From positions 1,349,547 through 1,392,046 of the forward strand of contig RPFO01000448.1 in assembly GCA_009746045.1 (NCBI GenBank): a DNA stretch of 42,500 nt, read 5' to 3'. Below are positions 1 through 13,300 of this stretch, one piece after another (the stretch's first letter is position 1; the number at the start of each line of letters is the position of its first letter). The notes below the pieces were generated by a model. It searched no databases, had not been told where the DNA came from, and was given only the letters and a program-made list of their open reading frames with translations. Source of the stretch: Mesostigma viride. Its lineage: Eukaryota > Streptophyta > Mesostigmatophyceae > Mesostigmatales > Mesostigmataceae. The position numbers were made by a program, and so were the translations under genes.

Positions 1-339
1 CCGCCATGGCTAGGTCGTGCATTTCCGGAACTCGCGTTTTACGTGGAAAAGTACCCTTACCACCTGTACTTTGACCGTACATTTAGCCGCTCTACCAAAT
101 CCAAAAAAATCCCAAAAATATGTCCAAGAAAGATCTTTTCACGTAGTATTTGAATAAATTTTGAGAGAATTTTTTTGTCAAACATTCTGACCGGGGCGAA
201 TTTTCTACGAAACCCAAAAACTCGGTCCTCTAGAGAGGACTGAGTTCAACTCAGTCCCCCGTAGAGGACCATGGACAGAGGACGAGTTAATCCGCTGCTG
301 AATGGTATTGCAAATAGACTTCTTCCTGGACGTCTGCAG
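1..339. other. Intronic or upstream DNA left of the first visible channel exon
   Basis: I see no coding exon here. The stretch is A/T-rich in its first 220 bases. It ends in a near-perfect dyad at 224-270: arms of 23 nt around a one-base centre, 20 of 23 positions pairing. Because the channel exon at 340 begins inside a codon and inside a domain, this is most likely an intron of that gene. Confidence 0.5.
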
Positions 340-1387
340 ATCCCCCTCATTCGTGCTCCTGTGGTTGGATGGTCCCCGGATGGTGGGTGATCCCCAGCCA
401 GGCCCAGCCTGGCTTACGTTTGCATGCGCGTTGGATTGTGAAAATGTTGTTTCGGCCGCTTTCTTCCGAGCCTGGCTGCAGCCGAGGTCATTAAGGAATT
501 TAAGATTCCCAGTGTGCTCATCCTGGTGGAAGGAGGCCCCAACACCATTACTACGGTGTACGAAGGTAGGATTGGACTCATGCCGATGATCTAAGTGTGG
601 GAACAAGAAGATGCATGAGATATTAGCCCTGATCTCGCCTGACCCTCTTGGCCTTCATTAAACTGGATGTTCATGATCGGACGCTTGGAGGCCACTGTGA
701 AACTAGGAAAGAAGAAGTCCCTAATGTTCTAGAAACCATCTCTGTTCATCAATCCTCTTCATCCCTGCGATTCGGCACGCCATGTCAAGGAAAGAAGAGG
801 AGACATGGCGTGAAGAATAGCAGAGATGAAGAGGATTGATAAATAGAGATGGTTTCTAGAACATTAGGGACTTGGACCTTAACGGGGCCAGACCTCCAGA
901 GGCACAAGAGCATAGGGAGAAGAAGTGCGAAACTGTGGAAACTAGACTAGAACAGGACTGGGCTTTTGCCATTGTTTTTTCATTGGTAGGGGCAGAAATG
1001 ACCTATGGTGCCATTCTGGGGTGGGCATCATTTGGGTGTGCAAGGACTTCTGTAGCTGGCACATGTAGCGTGTGCATGCCCCTGTTTTGAATGCTCCTTC
1101 TGCCTGTTAAGATAGTTGTGATGACACATGCATGCCACTGCATAGAGTGATTGACGACATGGTTAGCTTCCTCTAGCTGGCGTAACTTTCCCTAGCTTCC
1201 ATGAATACCAACTAGGACTTACCTACCACCTACTGTCCCTTTCCCCCCTTGTCCTCACCTCCTTGGTTGTGGGCGTCCAATCGTCCCTTGCATATACAGC
1301 GCTCAAGAGTAATAAGACGGCACAAGTGGTCACCAAGGTGGTCATTATAGAGAAGAGCGGCCGCTCCGCTGATGTGATTCCGCTGTG
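340..1387 (+). CDS. LSDAT/SLOG-domain exons of the TRPM-like channel
   Basis: Three short exons (340-386, 482-565, 1300-1387) encode the end of the LSDAT domain found at the N-terminus of TRPM channels. Visible hallmarks are FVLLWLDG (cf. the F-I-L-V-D-D-G strand), IPSVLILVEGGPNTI and the glycine loop EKSGRSADVI (cf. G-S-G-R-A-A-D). In animal TRPMs this domain is cytosolic and in some members binds nucleotides. Joins are phase 1 on both sides (G+CC, then G+CG), and joining creates VYEALKSNKT across the second junction, which strongly supports the model. The last donor (TG|GTGTGT) is the least certain; GAT|GTGATT at 1373 is the alternative. Confidence 0.75.
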
Positions 1388-4300
1388 GTGTGTTCCCTGC
1401 AGTGACATTATATAGGCCTTGCGTGGACTGGGATATAGGGGTCGGGGGGGTAAATGATGCATGACTGTTGCAGTGAGACAAGGGGTCACTGACGCGAATC
1501 CCACAACTCCTGGGCACACCTGTTCCCACGCCTTGCCACTTGTGCCCGCCCAGATGTCCGCACTCTTGCATACACGCATGCCTGCACGCACCTGAGTGGT
1601 CCGTCTCTCCGCTATAAAATATTACTGTTTGCTCCCTTTATTTGCACACAAAGGCTCAAGAGGGGTGGCCATCAATAGCCACCAACTTCTATAAGCGGTT
1701 AGCATGGTGGCTAATGCCCGCAGCATGGTATGTACGACCTTAGCAGTATATATATTGTTTAGGCCTTTGTAGATGAAGTGTGGCGTGCATGGTGCTTGGG
1801 CCACGATTACTGCAGTCTGCATGGCACTGTCTCCCAGCCATGACATGCGGCGCAGCAGGCCTTACAGGTTCTGCATGCTGGTTCGAAATAAACTGTTAAT
1901 GACTAGCACCATAGGTCGCCTGGCGCGCCGCTTTTAACTAGACTATCACACGAAACCAGCAACTTGATAGACCGAACGTTGTTGGTTCGGTGCATCGCTT
2001 GATGACTGTCCTCTTGAATTGCACTCTTATTATAACCTCATCTGGGGCAGGGCCAGGATGGCCAGCTTTGGGCCACAGCAAGATGGTCCCATTCCTGTGT
2101 AAACAGGTCATGTGCTGAAGTCAGATGAAAGACCAACTCATGCAGTCAACAAGCTAAATTAGGAATCATGCACGTACGCACCCTGGCACGATGACGCGCC
2201 CGCCCGCCTGCCTAACTGCCTGTCCGCCTGAGCGCCTGACTGCCAACTTACCAACCTGCCGACCTGCTGACCTGCCTGCCCGTTGGCCCAGCTGAGGCAG
2301 CAGGCGGTGCGACAATCTAACAATAGCAATCGGTACCAGAACCTCTAAGTTTAGAAGTTACACAACCTATGAGTTTTGGGGCTTATATTGTCCTTGATTC
2401 GCAGAGTGCATTGCTGGCCTCAATGACGGGCGCTCATGTGTGTTCTGCTGCCCGACGGCACTCCGCCCGATGTATACAAAACCAGGAAGAGGATAAAAGA
2501 CGCAAAGGGCGCTGGTACGAAGGCGGCTACAAAGGGAGCTGGCACGGAGGTGGCTACAAAGGGACCTGGCACGGAGGCGGCTACAAAGGGAGCTGGCATG
2601 GAGGCGGCTACAAAGGGACCTGGCACGGAGGCGGCTACAAAGGGAGCTGGCACGGAGGCGGCTACAAAGGAACCGGAGGCGGCTACCGGGTATGCCCTCA
2701 CGAGTGACGAGCAGTCGCTGCTGGAGACTTTTAAGAACCGGGAAAAAGAGCTCGATGAAATCACCGGCACATACTGGTCGCATGTGTCGGTGTTCAACAT
2801 GCACCAGAATGACAACTTCGAAGACTTTCTGTACGGCGTCATCCTGGAAGGCGTTACCGATTTCAAGAGGAAAGTAGAGCTCACCACGGAGTGGAGATCG
2901 ACCAGGATGCTCAAGGAAGTCATCAAGGTGGGTGAGACATTTATGGTTCAAGGGCTGCAGCCTGTTGCTTGAAGAGATGAGATGCTCAAGGATGAGTTAT
3001 CAAGGCGGGTGGCCGAGTCAGGTTGCCTTATTATAGAATCGTTTGTTTATTTATAACCCGGCAAGGTCGAGGTCGCAAAGCAGCTGTTCGTTGCAAGTTC
3101 AAACTACTTCCTGGTACCTTGCAGGCTATCATGCCAAAGCTTGCACTGCCAAGGTTTATTGAGGGCCTTTCCACATTTGCTGCCGTCCAGGCGCGAATTG
3201 GGAGGACTCGGATTGGTCCGGGCCGGAAAAATAGGTTTGAGGTTTAATTGGCGCGACGAAATAGCGGTGAATTGATCGGGACCTGCTTTCCACAACTAGA
3301 TTCGATCCGTACCGTCCTTGCGCTTTCCCTGCCGGGTTTTACAACTCGACCTACCTTTCTTCACCCTAATTCTGATCGGAACTGGCCGCAACTGCTTTTT
3401 TGCAGTTCCGGGAGTTCCATCCCAGTTCCGGTCGAAATTAGAGGTCGCGACCTGATTGGACGGTCAGTTGTGGAAACCTCTAGTTCCGGAACGGGCCGAA
3501 TTAGGACCCTTGTTGCCCGGAACTGTCGAATGTGGAAAGGGCCTGATTACAATGCCAAGACCATTGATTGTGTAGGAAATGCGGTGCTCAGGCTTGCCTA
3601 TTGTTTTATGGAGCGGTGAGATTCCATGTGCATTTGAATGGAAGTAATTCATGCAAGAGCTGTTTGACCTGACCTTAAGTGCTGCTTTGACTGCTGCGTT
3701 GACTGGTTACATCAGCTACCTTTTCGGCCTTCATGCTAGTTTGTGTCAGCTCGAGGTAACTGCTGGGCCCATGGAAACATGGTGCTTGCTCAGCCCTTTA
3801 GCGGCCTCAGTGTTCATAGCTCCGATCGCACACAGGGCGGAGGCTTGCCTTCTAACGCAGAACTGTATAATCACTGTCCATTAAGTTACATCAGCATGGG
3901 ATTTCCGTGGTGCCTTTGCTTCTACTGTCCTTTCACTGGATATTTGTCTGTTGCAGGATTCTTACCTCGCGCCTTGTTGCACATTAACATAGCATTCAAA
4001 GGTTTTGTTCATGGATCTCATGCCAATTATTTGCAACGTCACAAAGCTCCCGATCAGCTGGTGCTCAGCGTGTACTATTCATGTTTGTCAGCCAGCGCCC
4101 TGCAGGAATGCATGGTGAGTTATTGGTGACGCTCACGGGAGTGCTAACGCTCTCAGTAGCACACATCGTTGTGAAAATGAAGTAGAGGCGTTCCAAGGCT
4201 CATTTTTCCACTTGTCATATCTGGTTAAGTCACAAAACAAACTAGCCATCTCAAGTAGAATTTGCAGGGTTTTTCCTACTTAACTCTTTAAATTCTTCTT

Positions 4301-7300
4301 ACTTTCTTCTATGACAGGACCACCTGAACAAGACGTCCGCCACTGACCTGATGACCCTCGCCAAGGAGGTCTCCCCTGCCGTGCAAAAAGCGCTGCTGCT
4401 CAATGCCCATCCTTCATTCTCCATCCTGATGGACTATGGCATGATCGAACAGGTGGACTTGAGGCAAGTGCGCACATGCTTCAGTCTTAAGCAATAACAA
4501 TAAATATAAGCAATAAGTAGTTAACGTAAGAGAATATTGGAGAATAGTAAGAAACAAACTAATATATAACGGAATAGCAATGAGCAGAGCAGAACTGGAT
4601 AGCACTGACTGGAGCAGTATGTCACTGCCTAGTCCACCCACAATTTGCTGGCCTTAGGCTGCCCCATCCTACTTAGCCTGTGGTGCGCCATGCACCGTGC
4701 CTGGTATGTATGGACATCACAGCTCGGTTGTAGTGTGAGATTTCATCGAGATAATTCTTCGCATGTGGCTCCGCTTGAGGCAGTAAGAGAAGCTTGGGCA
4801 TCCTTCCTCGTTCTCGTGGGAATATTAGGGTTGGCGGTCGCTTTATTGGCACCCACGTAATCCTGTCACGTGCTTTTGATTCGTTAATTAATGTTGTTTC
4901 CTTTCTGGGGCTGCTCGGGGTTTCTTACCAATCGTTTTCTAGTTTCAAAGATATAATGCTGCCATTTTCAAAATTCGCTAGATACTGGCTCTGCAGTTCT
5001 GTTACCTGCGTAGAACGCTAGTAATACTAGACCCCTTGTTGCCTGGCTGATATAGCTTACGAAAGCGTTTTCGCGAGGTTGCTTTGTAAGGCAGGAACAT
5101 GCTTCTTCCTCCCGTGCACACTGCAGGTTGCCTTGGTACTCTTGCCCCACCCACACTCCCCTGGTTGTGGATTCCCCCGATCCCTAGACCATGCATGAGC
5201 GATCGGTTCCCACAATGACTGCTGGTTTTTTTGTTTTTGTTTTTGTAATGGGCTTTCCTGCGCCAAAGACCTGGTAGCCATAGAGGATACAACTTGACTG
5301 CCTTAGTTTATATACAATATTTACTATAACTGAAAATGATATGTTACTGGGATGAGACAGGAAAGCAAAAGAAACGCAAGACAGGAACATGTGTGTGAAG
5401 AACAACCATAAGCCATGCCAGTGTATATTGTATATGAGTATATATTTGTATATACATTCATTGAATGTGATAAATTATTGTAATGAGACAGGCAACACAA
5501 TAAAAGCGCAAGACATGAACAAACGAATAACAAACGCTAGCAAATTTACAACAAACAACTAGAATATAGTATATTGTATAAGCTTAAACTACTATCGTTA
5601 TAATATATTCACTGCTCTTGTTTCACGCTCCTCCATGCAGCTAGTGACGTCCAGTCACCCGAATGCAGGTGGCGCAACGGTGGATCGACCACACAACGCT
5701 GGTTTCAGAGTAGGCTGGATGTGCATCATCTCGCATCATGCTGCCCATGCTGTGCACACCGCTTTGTGCGCATGGCGGCCACGCCCACACAGCCGCCCAC
5801 TCAAGGGAACCTATATCCCCCGCTGGTTCCAGCACACCAAGTTCCTTGGTGCTGTCTCGCCACCCCCCCATGCGCTTTTAGATAGAGGACAGTAGAAGAT
5901 TCAGCAGTAGTATAGATGAAGGAAAGTAGGAAACCGATTCATCCGATCCATTGCCAATCCGTTGGGTCAATGCGGCGGTTGTTGTATCATGTCAGAATCC
6001 ACCTGAAGGAGTGCTGTATGTCGGTCGCTGTGTTCATAGTGGCCTGATGTATGTACGTGTGGGGCATGTGTGTGCGTGTGTTCATGGTTACGTGTTCTTA
6101 AGCGCGCAGGAAGCTCTACATGGACAGCTATAAGAAGAAGGAGTCGCTGTGGAAGTTTGTCGACAAGCACCGGGCGACAAATGGGAAGATGGCGGGTGGG
6201 TGCGGTGCCCATGCAAAGAGGTTTCTCCATTGCGCTGCATGGGACTCAGCATGCCTCAGCTGCTTCATGCTCGTGGCAAGAGCTCCTGCCCAGTTGTCAT
6301 TTTTTGGCAAAGTGGACCCCAACGCCCGGGGCAACACTCAAGAAAGTGCCGAGGGCCAAGGATACGTATTCCATGTACAGTTGTGCTTTTCTGCGCCTTT
6401 GACCCACGCTCTCGTCACCTTGGAGCCTGGTTTGCATCTGACTCATGTGCAGTGTGCAGCGTAGGAGCAGGGCCACGGTCTATCAGCCACGCGCCCACAT
6501 GGAATGCGCTATCTGCACACCATGTCACTTCATAAGCTTCAGCGTGCTGCCATCGAGGGAAAGTGTGACAAATGGACTTGCTCCATAGAGGCTCATCCCC
6601 AGAAACGGTGGTGTTCCACCGTCGTCTTCTTGTAGCCAGCTTGACAAGTTCATGTTGTCCTTGCAAAGAGGATCTTGCGTAGAATATCTCCGCAGTTTGT
6701 TTGAAGCTTTTGTTACAAGAAGAACCAAGCTATTCTCAATTACATGCTGACTCTGTGGGACTACAGCGGTGGCCATGGCGGCCATGGCATCTCCTGCACT
6801 CGTTTTTCTTTTTTGCTTTTCAATATAGGTCCTGAAAGAAAATCAAAAGTGTGCTGTGCTCATCGCTTCCTTTATGCTTCCTTTATGCTTTCTTACGTTC
6901 GTGTCTACCATGTCAACCGCGCAGAACCCATGTCACCTAATGTCAGTGGTGACCAGGCCATCGAAGCCATACTGGTGGGTGCATGAGTAGTGGGCTGGGT
7001 AGTTTAGGTTGTTGATTAGCCATTCGATCCCTCCCTCCCTCCCTCCCTCCCTCCCTCCCTCCCCCTCCCTCCCTCCCTCCCTCCCTCCCTCCCTCCCTCC
7101 CTCCCTCCCTCCCTCCCTCCCTCCTCCCTCCCTCCCTCCCTCCTCCCTCCTCCCTCCCTCCCTCCCTCCCTCCCTCCCTCCCTCCTCCCTCCCTCCTCCC
7201 TCCCTCCCTCCCTCCCTCCCTCCTCCCTCCCTCCCTCCCTCCCTCCCTCCCTCCCTCCCTCCCTCCCTCCCTCCCTCCCTCCCTCCCTCCCTCCCTCCCT

Positions 7301-10300
7301 CCCTCCCTCCTCCCTCCCTCCCTCCCTCCCTCCCTCCCTCCCTCCCTCCCTCCCTCCCTCCCTCCCTCCCTCCCTCCCTCCCTCCCTCCCTCCCTCCCTC
7401 CCTCCCTCCCTCCCTCCCTCCCTCCCTCCCTCCCTCCCTTCCCTTCTTCAACCAACCATTTTGTTCATTGATTGGTTTGTATATATTTCCAAACGCCCAT
7501 GCCTGTCTGGTTGTCTCTTTGCATTTTGTTCACCGTGATTGTACAAGAAATTTCATGTGGAACATATATGTATGCTGTAAAAAATCAGCTCAACAATAAC
7601 TTTCAAGTGTGACCGCTGACTCATGTCTTGATCTTTTGTTATGGTCAGTTTGCATGGGTATCCAATCCATTTTCTTAAGAAAGGCAGGGCTTAACTTGAC
7701 TTTAGCCCCTGTATATGAACTATTACATACTAGTATAAACCCCTGTATGGGCACAAGGAGAGACTCGGCGTAGCTATGATTTACTGATCATGCCGCCTTC
7801 GCTTTCCGTGCCTGGGATTCACTATGTTGATAGACTTTTGCCAAGTTCTTTTAATAAGGTCAATACTGGGTCTTTTTCCTCCCAAACGCCTGTTGGCTGG
7901 ATAGGCAAGCCCGCAGTGGGGCCAGCTGGGGGGGGGGGGGAGGGGGAAAGGGAAGCATTGAGAGCGTGAGCCTCCCTCTGAGGACTTTTACTCTTCCCTG
8001 CTTCTATGTATCAAGTTAGCTATCTTCACTTTTCATAGTGCAGGGTACTCGCTCTTGCTCTCGGATTTCCACTGTTTCGTGGTCCTCTGAACATAGTTTC
8101 TTTATAGTGAGATGGAAGGGTAGCCGCTATAGCTAGGTTATGGGGTTCACGTGACAAACCTTCTGAGGCCGGTGCGGCCTGATCCGGATCGGTAGTGACA
8201 CAAGACTTGGCCACTTTTTCCTGGCCAGGTGGCAGGAGCTACGTTGAGCTACGCTGCCACTGTCTAGGTTTCTTTGTTAATGACGTAGTGGCTAACTACT
8301 AGATTTTTTCTCTCACACAATATGTGACCCAATAGCCCCGGCAGCCCGACGTAAGCCAACGGCAATTAGAACGCCAATTTGCGTAATTTGTTCAGATGCA
8401 AAATTTGCGTGGTGAAAAAATGCCATCCGGGCCAAGGCCGCGTGACATGCAAAAAAGAAAAAAGCAAGCCCACCTAGCCAAGGCCGGCCTCTTTTCTTTT
8501 CCCGCCCAACCTCACTGCGTGTTTTGTGGGTAAGGCTAGCCTTTGACAAGCAATAAGTGTTCCATGAGCATCGGCGGCCGGGATGTGGCCTGCCTGTTGC
8601 ATGTGCTCCACTCATTGTTTTAATAAAGAGTCTGGTTACCCTGAAGTTCCACGGTGAATAGAAGTGCCTTTTGTGTCAACTGTGCATGAGGCCTGTAAGC
8701 AGTTCCTACTTTGAACTTTGCTCACCATCACACATGACACAGTCAATGATGCCGCCATGCATGGCCTGCACACGCATGCCTTTGGGAATTGCATGTGGAG
8801 AACCTTTTCCTTATCCAGCCCCCTGATTGATTATTATATAGGGATTGCCTTGCAAAGCCGTAGGACCATCCCAGCCACTCCCTGTGGACTCTCGCACTAT
8901 ACTAGACCGTCGGCCATTGTCCTCCCCTTTGGCTTCGTGCCCCGCAGGTGGCTCTTCACGACACGTTTCCGGACATTGAAAGCGGTGACAACCTGTCACT
9001 GCCCCCCGAAGGCCACACGGACGCCATCGACATCATCCTGTGGGCGCTGCTCAACCGCCACATGGACCTGGCGCTGTGCATCTGGCGGCACTCAGACATG
9101 CCCATCCATTGCGCGCTGTATGCCAGCAAGATCTGCCAGGAGCTCGCCGAGAAGCTGGAAGAGGAGCCTATCATTCAGAAGGTAAGTCGGTAAAGCAGGG
9201 TGAATCACTAGCCTAAACTTACGAATCTCATGTTAAACATGAAACCAAAAGTGTGTGCCCCACCCATGTAGTGCATGTGTTGGCGTCAGCTTTCGAATGA
9301 CATGCACCACCTGAGCGATAACCATCCATACTGTGCAACATAAACTGCTATGATTTACCTATCGGTATTCAAGATTCCTTGTCCGTCGCGTTGGTTATCA
9401 GTGCACGGTATGCGTTCCATTCTTTCCTTGAGTTTTGCTGGAGATTCTTGGAAGGTGTACAGTTTTATTGGATTCCACCTCCATCGCCGGCGTCCGCTCG
9501 GTCACTTTTCCAGCTCCGTCACTCTCGCATGACGCCATCTAACAAGCTAAATCTCCTTGCTGTCTCGTTACTTCGCTACTTGTACCGAACCAAACAAAGC
9601 TATGGACGAGCCGAATGGATCTTGCTGACACCATTTATGTGGACTGCACGGCTACTTACTTTTGCCGGTGACAGGAGTACCTGAAGGTGGCGGAGAGCTT
9701 TGAAGACTTGGCGGTGAAAGTGCTCGACGAGTACAGCTCCGACGACCGTGCCATCCAGGTACGCGGGTAATGCCATGTGGGTTGTCTTTGTAGGGTCATC
9801 GGTATGACCAAGCCATCCAGGTAGATCGGTACCGTCCCCGGACCTTGCAGGGATGAAAGGGCGGGGCCAAACACGTGGCCGGAGCCTCAAGGAAGCACCC
9901 CCTCACATGGCCCAGACAGGAGGCCTTCATCGGGAGCAGAACACGGAACGATTCCCCACACTATTCCTACAGCCTTGGTGCTGCTTTGCGAGTGGAGCCA
10001 TGGATGGCAGCGTTCAGGTGTTGCGGCAGGCTGCTTGCCCTCTTCCCCGTCAATTCTCCCTCTTCCCTATCCCCCTCTTCCCCCTCTCCCCCCTCTTCCC
10101 CCTCTCCCCCCTCTTCCCCCTCTCCCCCCTCTTCCCCCTCTTTCCCCTCTTCCCCCTCTTCCCCCTCTTCCCCCTCTTCCCCCTCTTCCCCCTCTTCCCC
10201 CTCTTCCCCCTCTTCCCCCTCTTCCCCTCTTCCCCCTCTTCCCCCTCTTCCCCCTCTCCCCCTCTTCCCCTCTTCCCCTCTTCCCCCTCTTCCCCCTCTT

Positions 10301-13300
10301 CCCCCTCTTCCCCTCTTCCCCTCTTCCCCTCTTCCCCCTCTTCCCCTCTTCCCCCTCTTCCCCTCTTCCCCTCTTCCCCCTCTTCCCCCTCTTCCCCCTC
10401 TTCCCCCTCTTCCCCTCTTCCCCCTCTTCCCCCTCTTCCCCCTCTTCCCCCTCTTCCCCCTCTTCCCCCTCTTCCCCTCTTCCCCCTCTTCCCCCTCTTC
10501 CCCCTCTTCCCCCTCTTCCCCTCTTCCCCCTCTTCCCCCTCTTCCCCCTCTTCCCCCTCTTCCCCTCTTCCCCCTCTTCCCCCTCTTCCCCTCTTCCCCC
10601 TCTTCCCCCTCTTCCCCCTCTTCCCCCTCTTCCCCTCTTCCCCCTCTTCCCCCTCTTCCCCCTCTTCCCCTCTTCCCCCTCTTCCCCCTTCCCCCTCTTC
10701 CCCTCTTCCCCCTCTTCCCCTCTTCCCCCTCTTCCCCCTCTTCCCCCTCTTCCCCCTCTTCCCCCTCTTCCCCCTCTTCCCCCTCTTCCCCCTCTTCCCC
10801 CTCTTCCCCTCTTCCCCTCTTCCCCTCTTCCCCCTCTTCCCCTCTTCCCCCTCTTCCCCCCCTTCCCCCTCTTCCCCCTCTTCCCCCTCTTCCCCTCTTC
10901 CCCCTCTTCCCCTCTTCCCCCTCTTCCCCCTCTTCCCCTCTTCCCCCTCTTCCCCTCTTCCCCCTCTTCCCCCTCTTCCCCCTCTTCCCCCTCTTCCCCT
11001 CTTCCCCCTCTTCCCCCTCTTCCCCCTCTTCCCCTCTTCCCCTCTTCCCCCTCTTCCCCTCTTCCCCCTCTTCCCCCTCTTCCCCCTCTTCCCCTCTTCC
11101 CCCTCTTCCCCCTCTTCCCCCTCTTCCCCCTCTTCCCCTCTTCCCCCTCTTCCCCCTCTTCCCCCTCTTCCCCTCTTCCCCTCTTCCCCTCTTCCCCCTC
11201 TTCCCCTCTTCCCCCTCTTCCCCCTCTTCCCCTCTTCCCCCTCTTCCCCCTCTTCCCCCTCTTCCCCTCTTCCCCCTCTTCCCCCTCTTCCCCCTCTTCC
11301 CCCTCTTCCCCCTCTTCCCCCTCTTCCCCTCTTCCCCCTCTTCCCCCTCTTCCCCCTCTTCCCCTCTTCCCCTCTTCCCCCTCTTCCCCTCTTCCCCTCT
11401 TCCCCCTCTTCCCCTCTTCCCCTCTTCCCCTCTTCCCCTCTTCCCCTCTTCCCCCTCTTCCCCTCTTCCCCCTCTTCCCCCTCTTCCCCCTCTTCCCCCT
11501 CTTCCCCTCTTCCCCCTCTTCCCCCTCTTCCCCTCTTCCCCTCTTCCCCCTCTTCCCCCTCTTCCCCCTCTTCCCCCTCTTCCCCTCTTCCCCTCTTCCC
11601 CTCTTCCCCTCTTCCCCCTCTTCCCCCTCTTCCCCTCTTCCCCCTCTTCCCCCTCTTCCCCTCTTCCCCCTCTTCCCCCTCTTCCCCCTCTTCCCCTCTT
11701 CCCCTCTTCCCCTCTTCCCCCTCTTCCCCCTCTTCCCCCTCTTCCCCTCTTCCCCTCTTCCCCCTCTTCCCCTCTTCCCCCTCTTCCCCCTCTTCCCCTC
11801 TTCCCCTCTTCCCCCTCTTCCCCCTCTTCCCCTCTTCCCCCTCTTCCCCTCTCCCCCTCTTCCCCCTCTTCCCCTCTTCCCCCTCTTCCCCCTCTTCCCC
11901 CTCTTCCCCTCTTCCCCCTCTTCCCCCTCTTCCCCCTCTTCCCCTCTTCCCCCTCTTCCCCCTCTTCCCCCTCTTCCCCCTCTTCCCCCTCTTCCCCCTC
12001 TTCCCCTCTTCCCCTCTTCCCCTCTTCCCCTCTTCCCCTCTTCCCCCTCTTCCCCTCTTCCCCCTCTTCCCCCTGTTCCCCCTGTTCCCCTGTTCCCCTC
12101 TTCCCCCTCTTCCCCTCTTCCCCCTCTTCCCCCTCTTCCCCCTCTTCCCCCTCTTCCCCCTCTTCCCCCTCTTCCCCCTCTTCCCCCTCTTCCCCTCTTC
12201 CCCCTCTTCCCCCTCTTCCCCCTCTTCCCCTCTTCCCCCTCTTCCCCCTCTTCCCCCTCTTCCCCTCTTCCCCCTCTTCCCCTCTTCCCCCTCTTCCCCT
12301 CTTCCCCCTCTTCCCCCTCTTCCCCTCTTCCCCTCTTCCCCTCTTCCCCCTCTTCCCCCTCTTCCCCTCTTCCCCCTCTTCCCCCTCTTCCCCCTCTTCC
12401 CCTCTTCCCCCTTTCCCCTCTTCCCCCTCTTCCCCTCTTCCCCCTCTTCCCCTCTTCCCCTCTTCCCCTCTTCCCCTCTTCCCCTCTTCCCCCTCTTCCC
12501 CCTCTTCCCCTCTTCCCCCTCTTCCCCTCTTCCCCCTCTTCCCCCTCTTCCCCCTCTTCCCCCTCTTCCCCCTCTTCCCCCTCTTCCCCCTCTTCCCCTC
12601 TTCCCCCTCTTCCCCCTCTTCCCCCTCTTCCCCTCTTCCCCTCTTCCCCTCTTCCCCCTCTTCCCCTCTTCCCCCTCTTCCCCTCTTCCCCTCTTCCCCC
12701 TCTTCCCCTCTTCCCCTCTTCCCCCTCTTCCCCCTCTTCCCCTCTTCCCCCTCTTCCCCCTCTTCCCCTCTTCCCCTCTTCCCCCTCTTCCCCCTCTTCC
12801 CCCTCTTCCCCTCTTCCCCTCTTCCCCTCTTCCCCCTCTTCCCCTCTTCCCCCTCTTCCCCCTTCCCCCTCTTCCCCCTCTTCCCCTCTTCCCCTCTTCC
12901 CCTCTTCCCCCTCTTCCCCCTCTTCCCCTCTTCCCCCTCTTCCCCCTCTTCCCCTCTTCCCCCTCTTCCCCCTCTTCCCCCTCTTCCCCCTCTTCCCCTC
13001 TTCCCCCTCTTCCCCCTCTTCCCCCTCTTCCCCTCTTCCCCCTCTTCCCCTCTTCCCCCTCTTCCCCCTCTTCCCCTCTTCCCCTCTTCCCCCTCTTCCC
13101 CCTCTTCCCCCTCTTCCCCCTCTTCCCCCTCTTCCCCCTCTTCCCCCTCTTCCCCTCTTCCCCCTCTTCCCCTCTTCCCCTCTTCCCCCTCTTCCCCCTC
13201 TTCCCCTCTTCCCCCTCTTCCCCCTCTTCCCCCTCTTCCCCCTCTTCCCCCTCTTCCCCTCTTCCCCCTCTTCCCCCTCTTCCCCCTCTTCCCCCTCTTC

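Noticed and set aside
1-290. Possible relation of the left-edge dyad to the MITE at 15791-16072
   Set aside because: They share only GTAGAGGACC and AAAAATCCCAAAA words; the ends do not match, so I do not call it a copy.
2436-2972. Independent 178-codon gene starting at ATG 2436
   Set aside because: Its C-terminal part matches TRPM homology and it ends in a clean donor at 2927 that joins in phase to the next exon; the reading past 2927 is intronic.
5635-6535. Several overlapping short ORFs on both strands
   Set aside because: No domain, no codon-quality difference between frames, and the true 6110-6195 exon lies inside them.
6933-7599. Gly-Arg-Glu and Pro-Ser-Leu repeat proteins
   Set aside because: Translation of the (CCCT)n array in different frames; no unique sequence of coding quality outside it.
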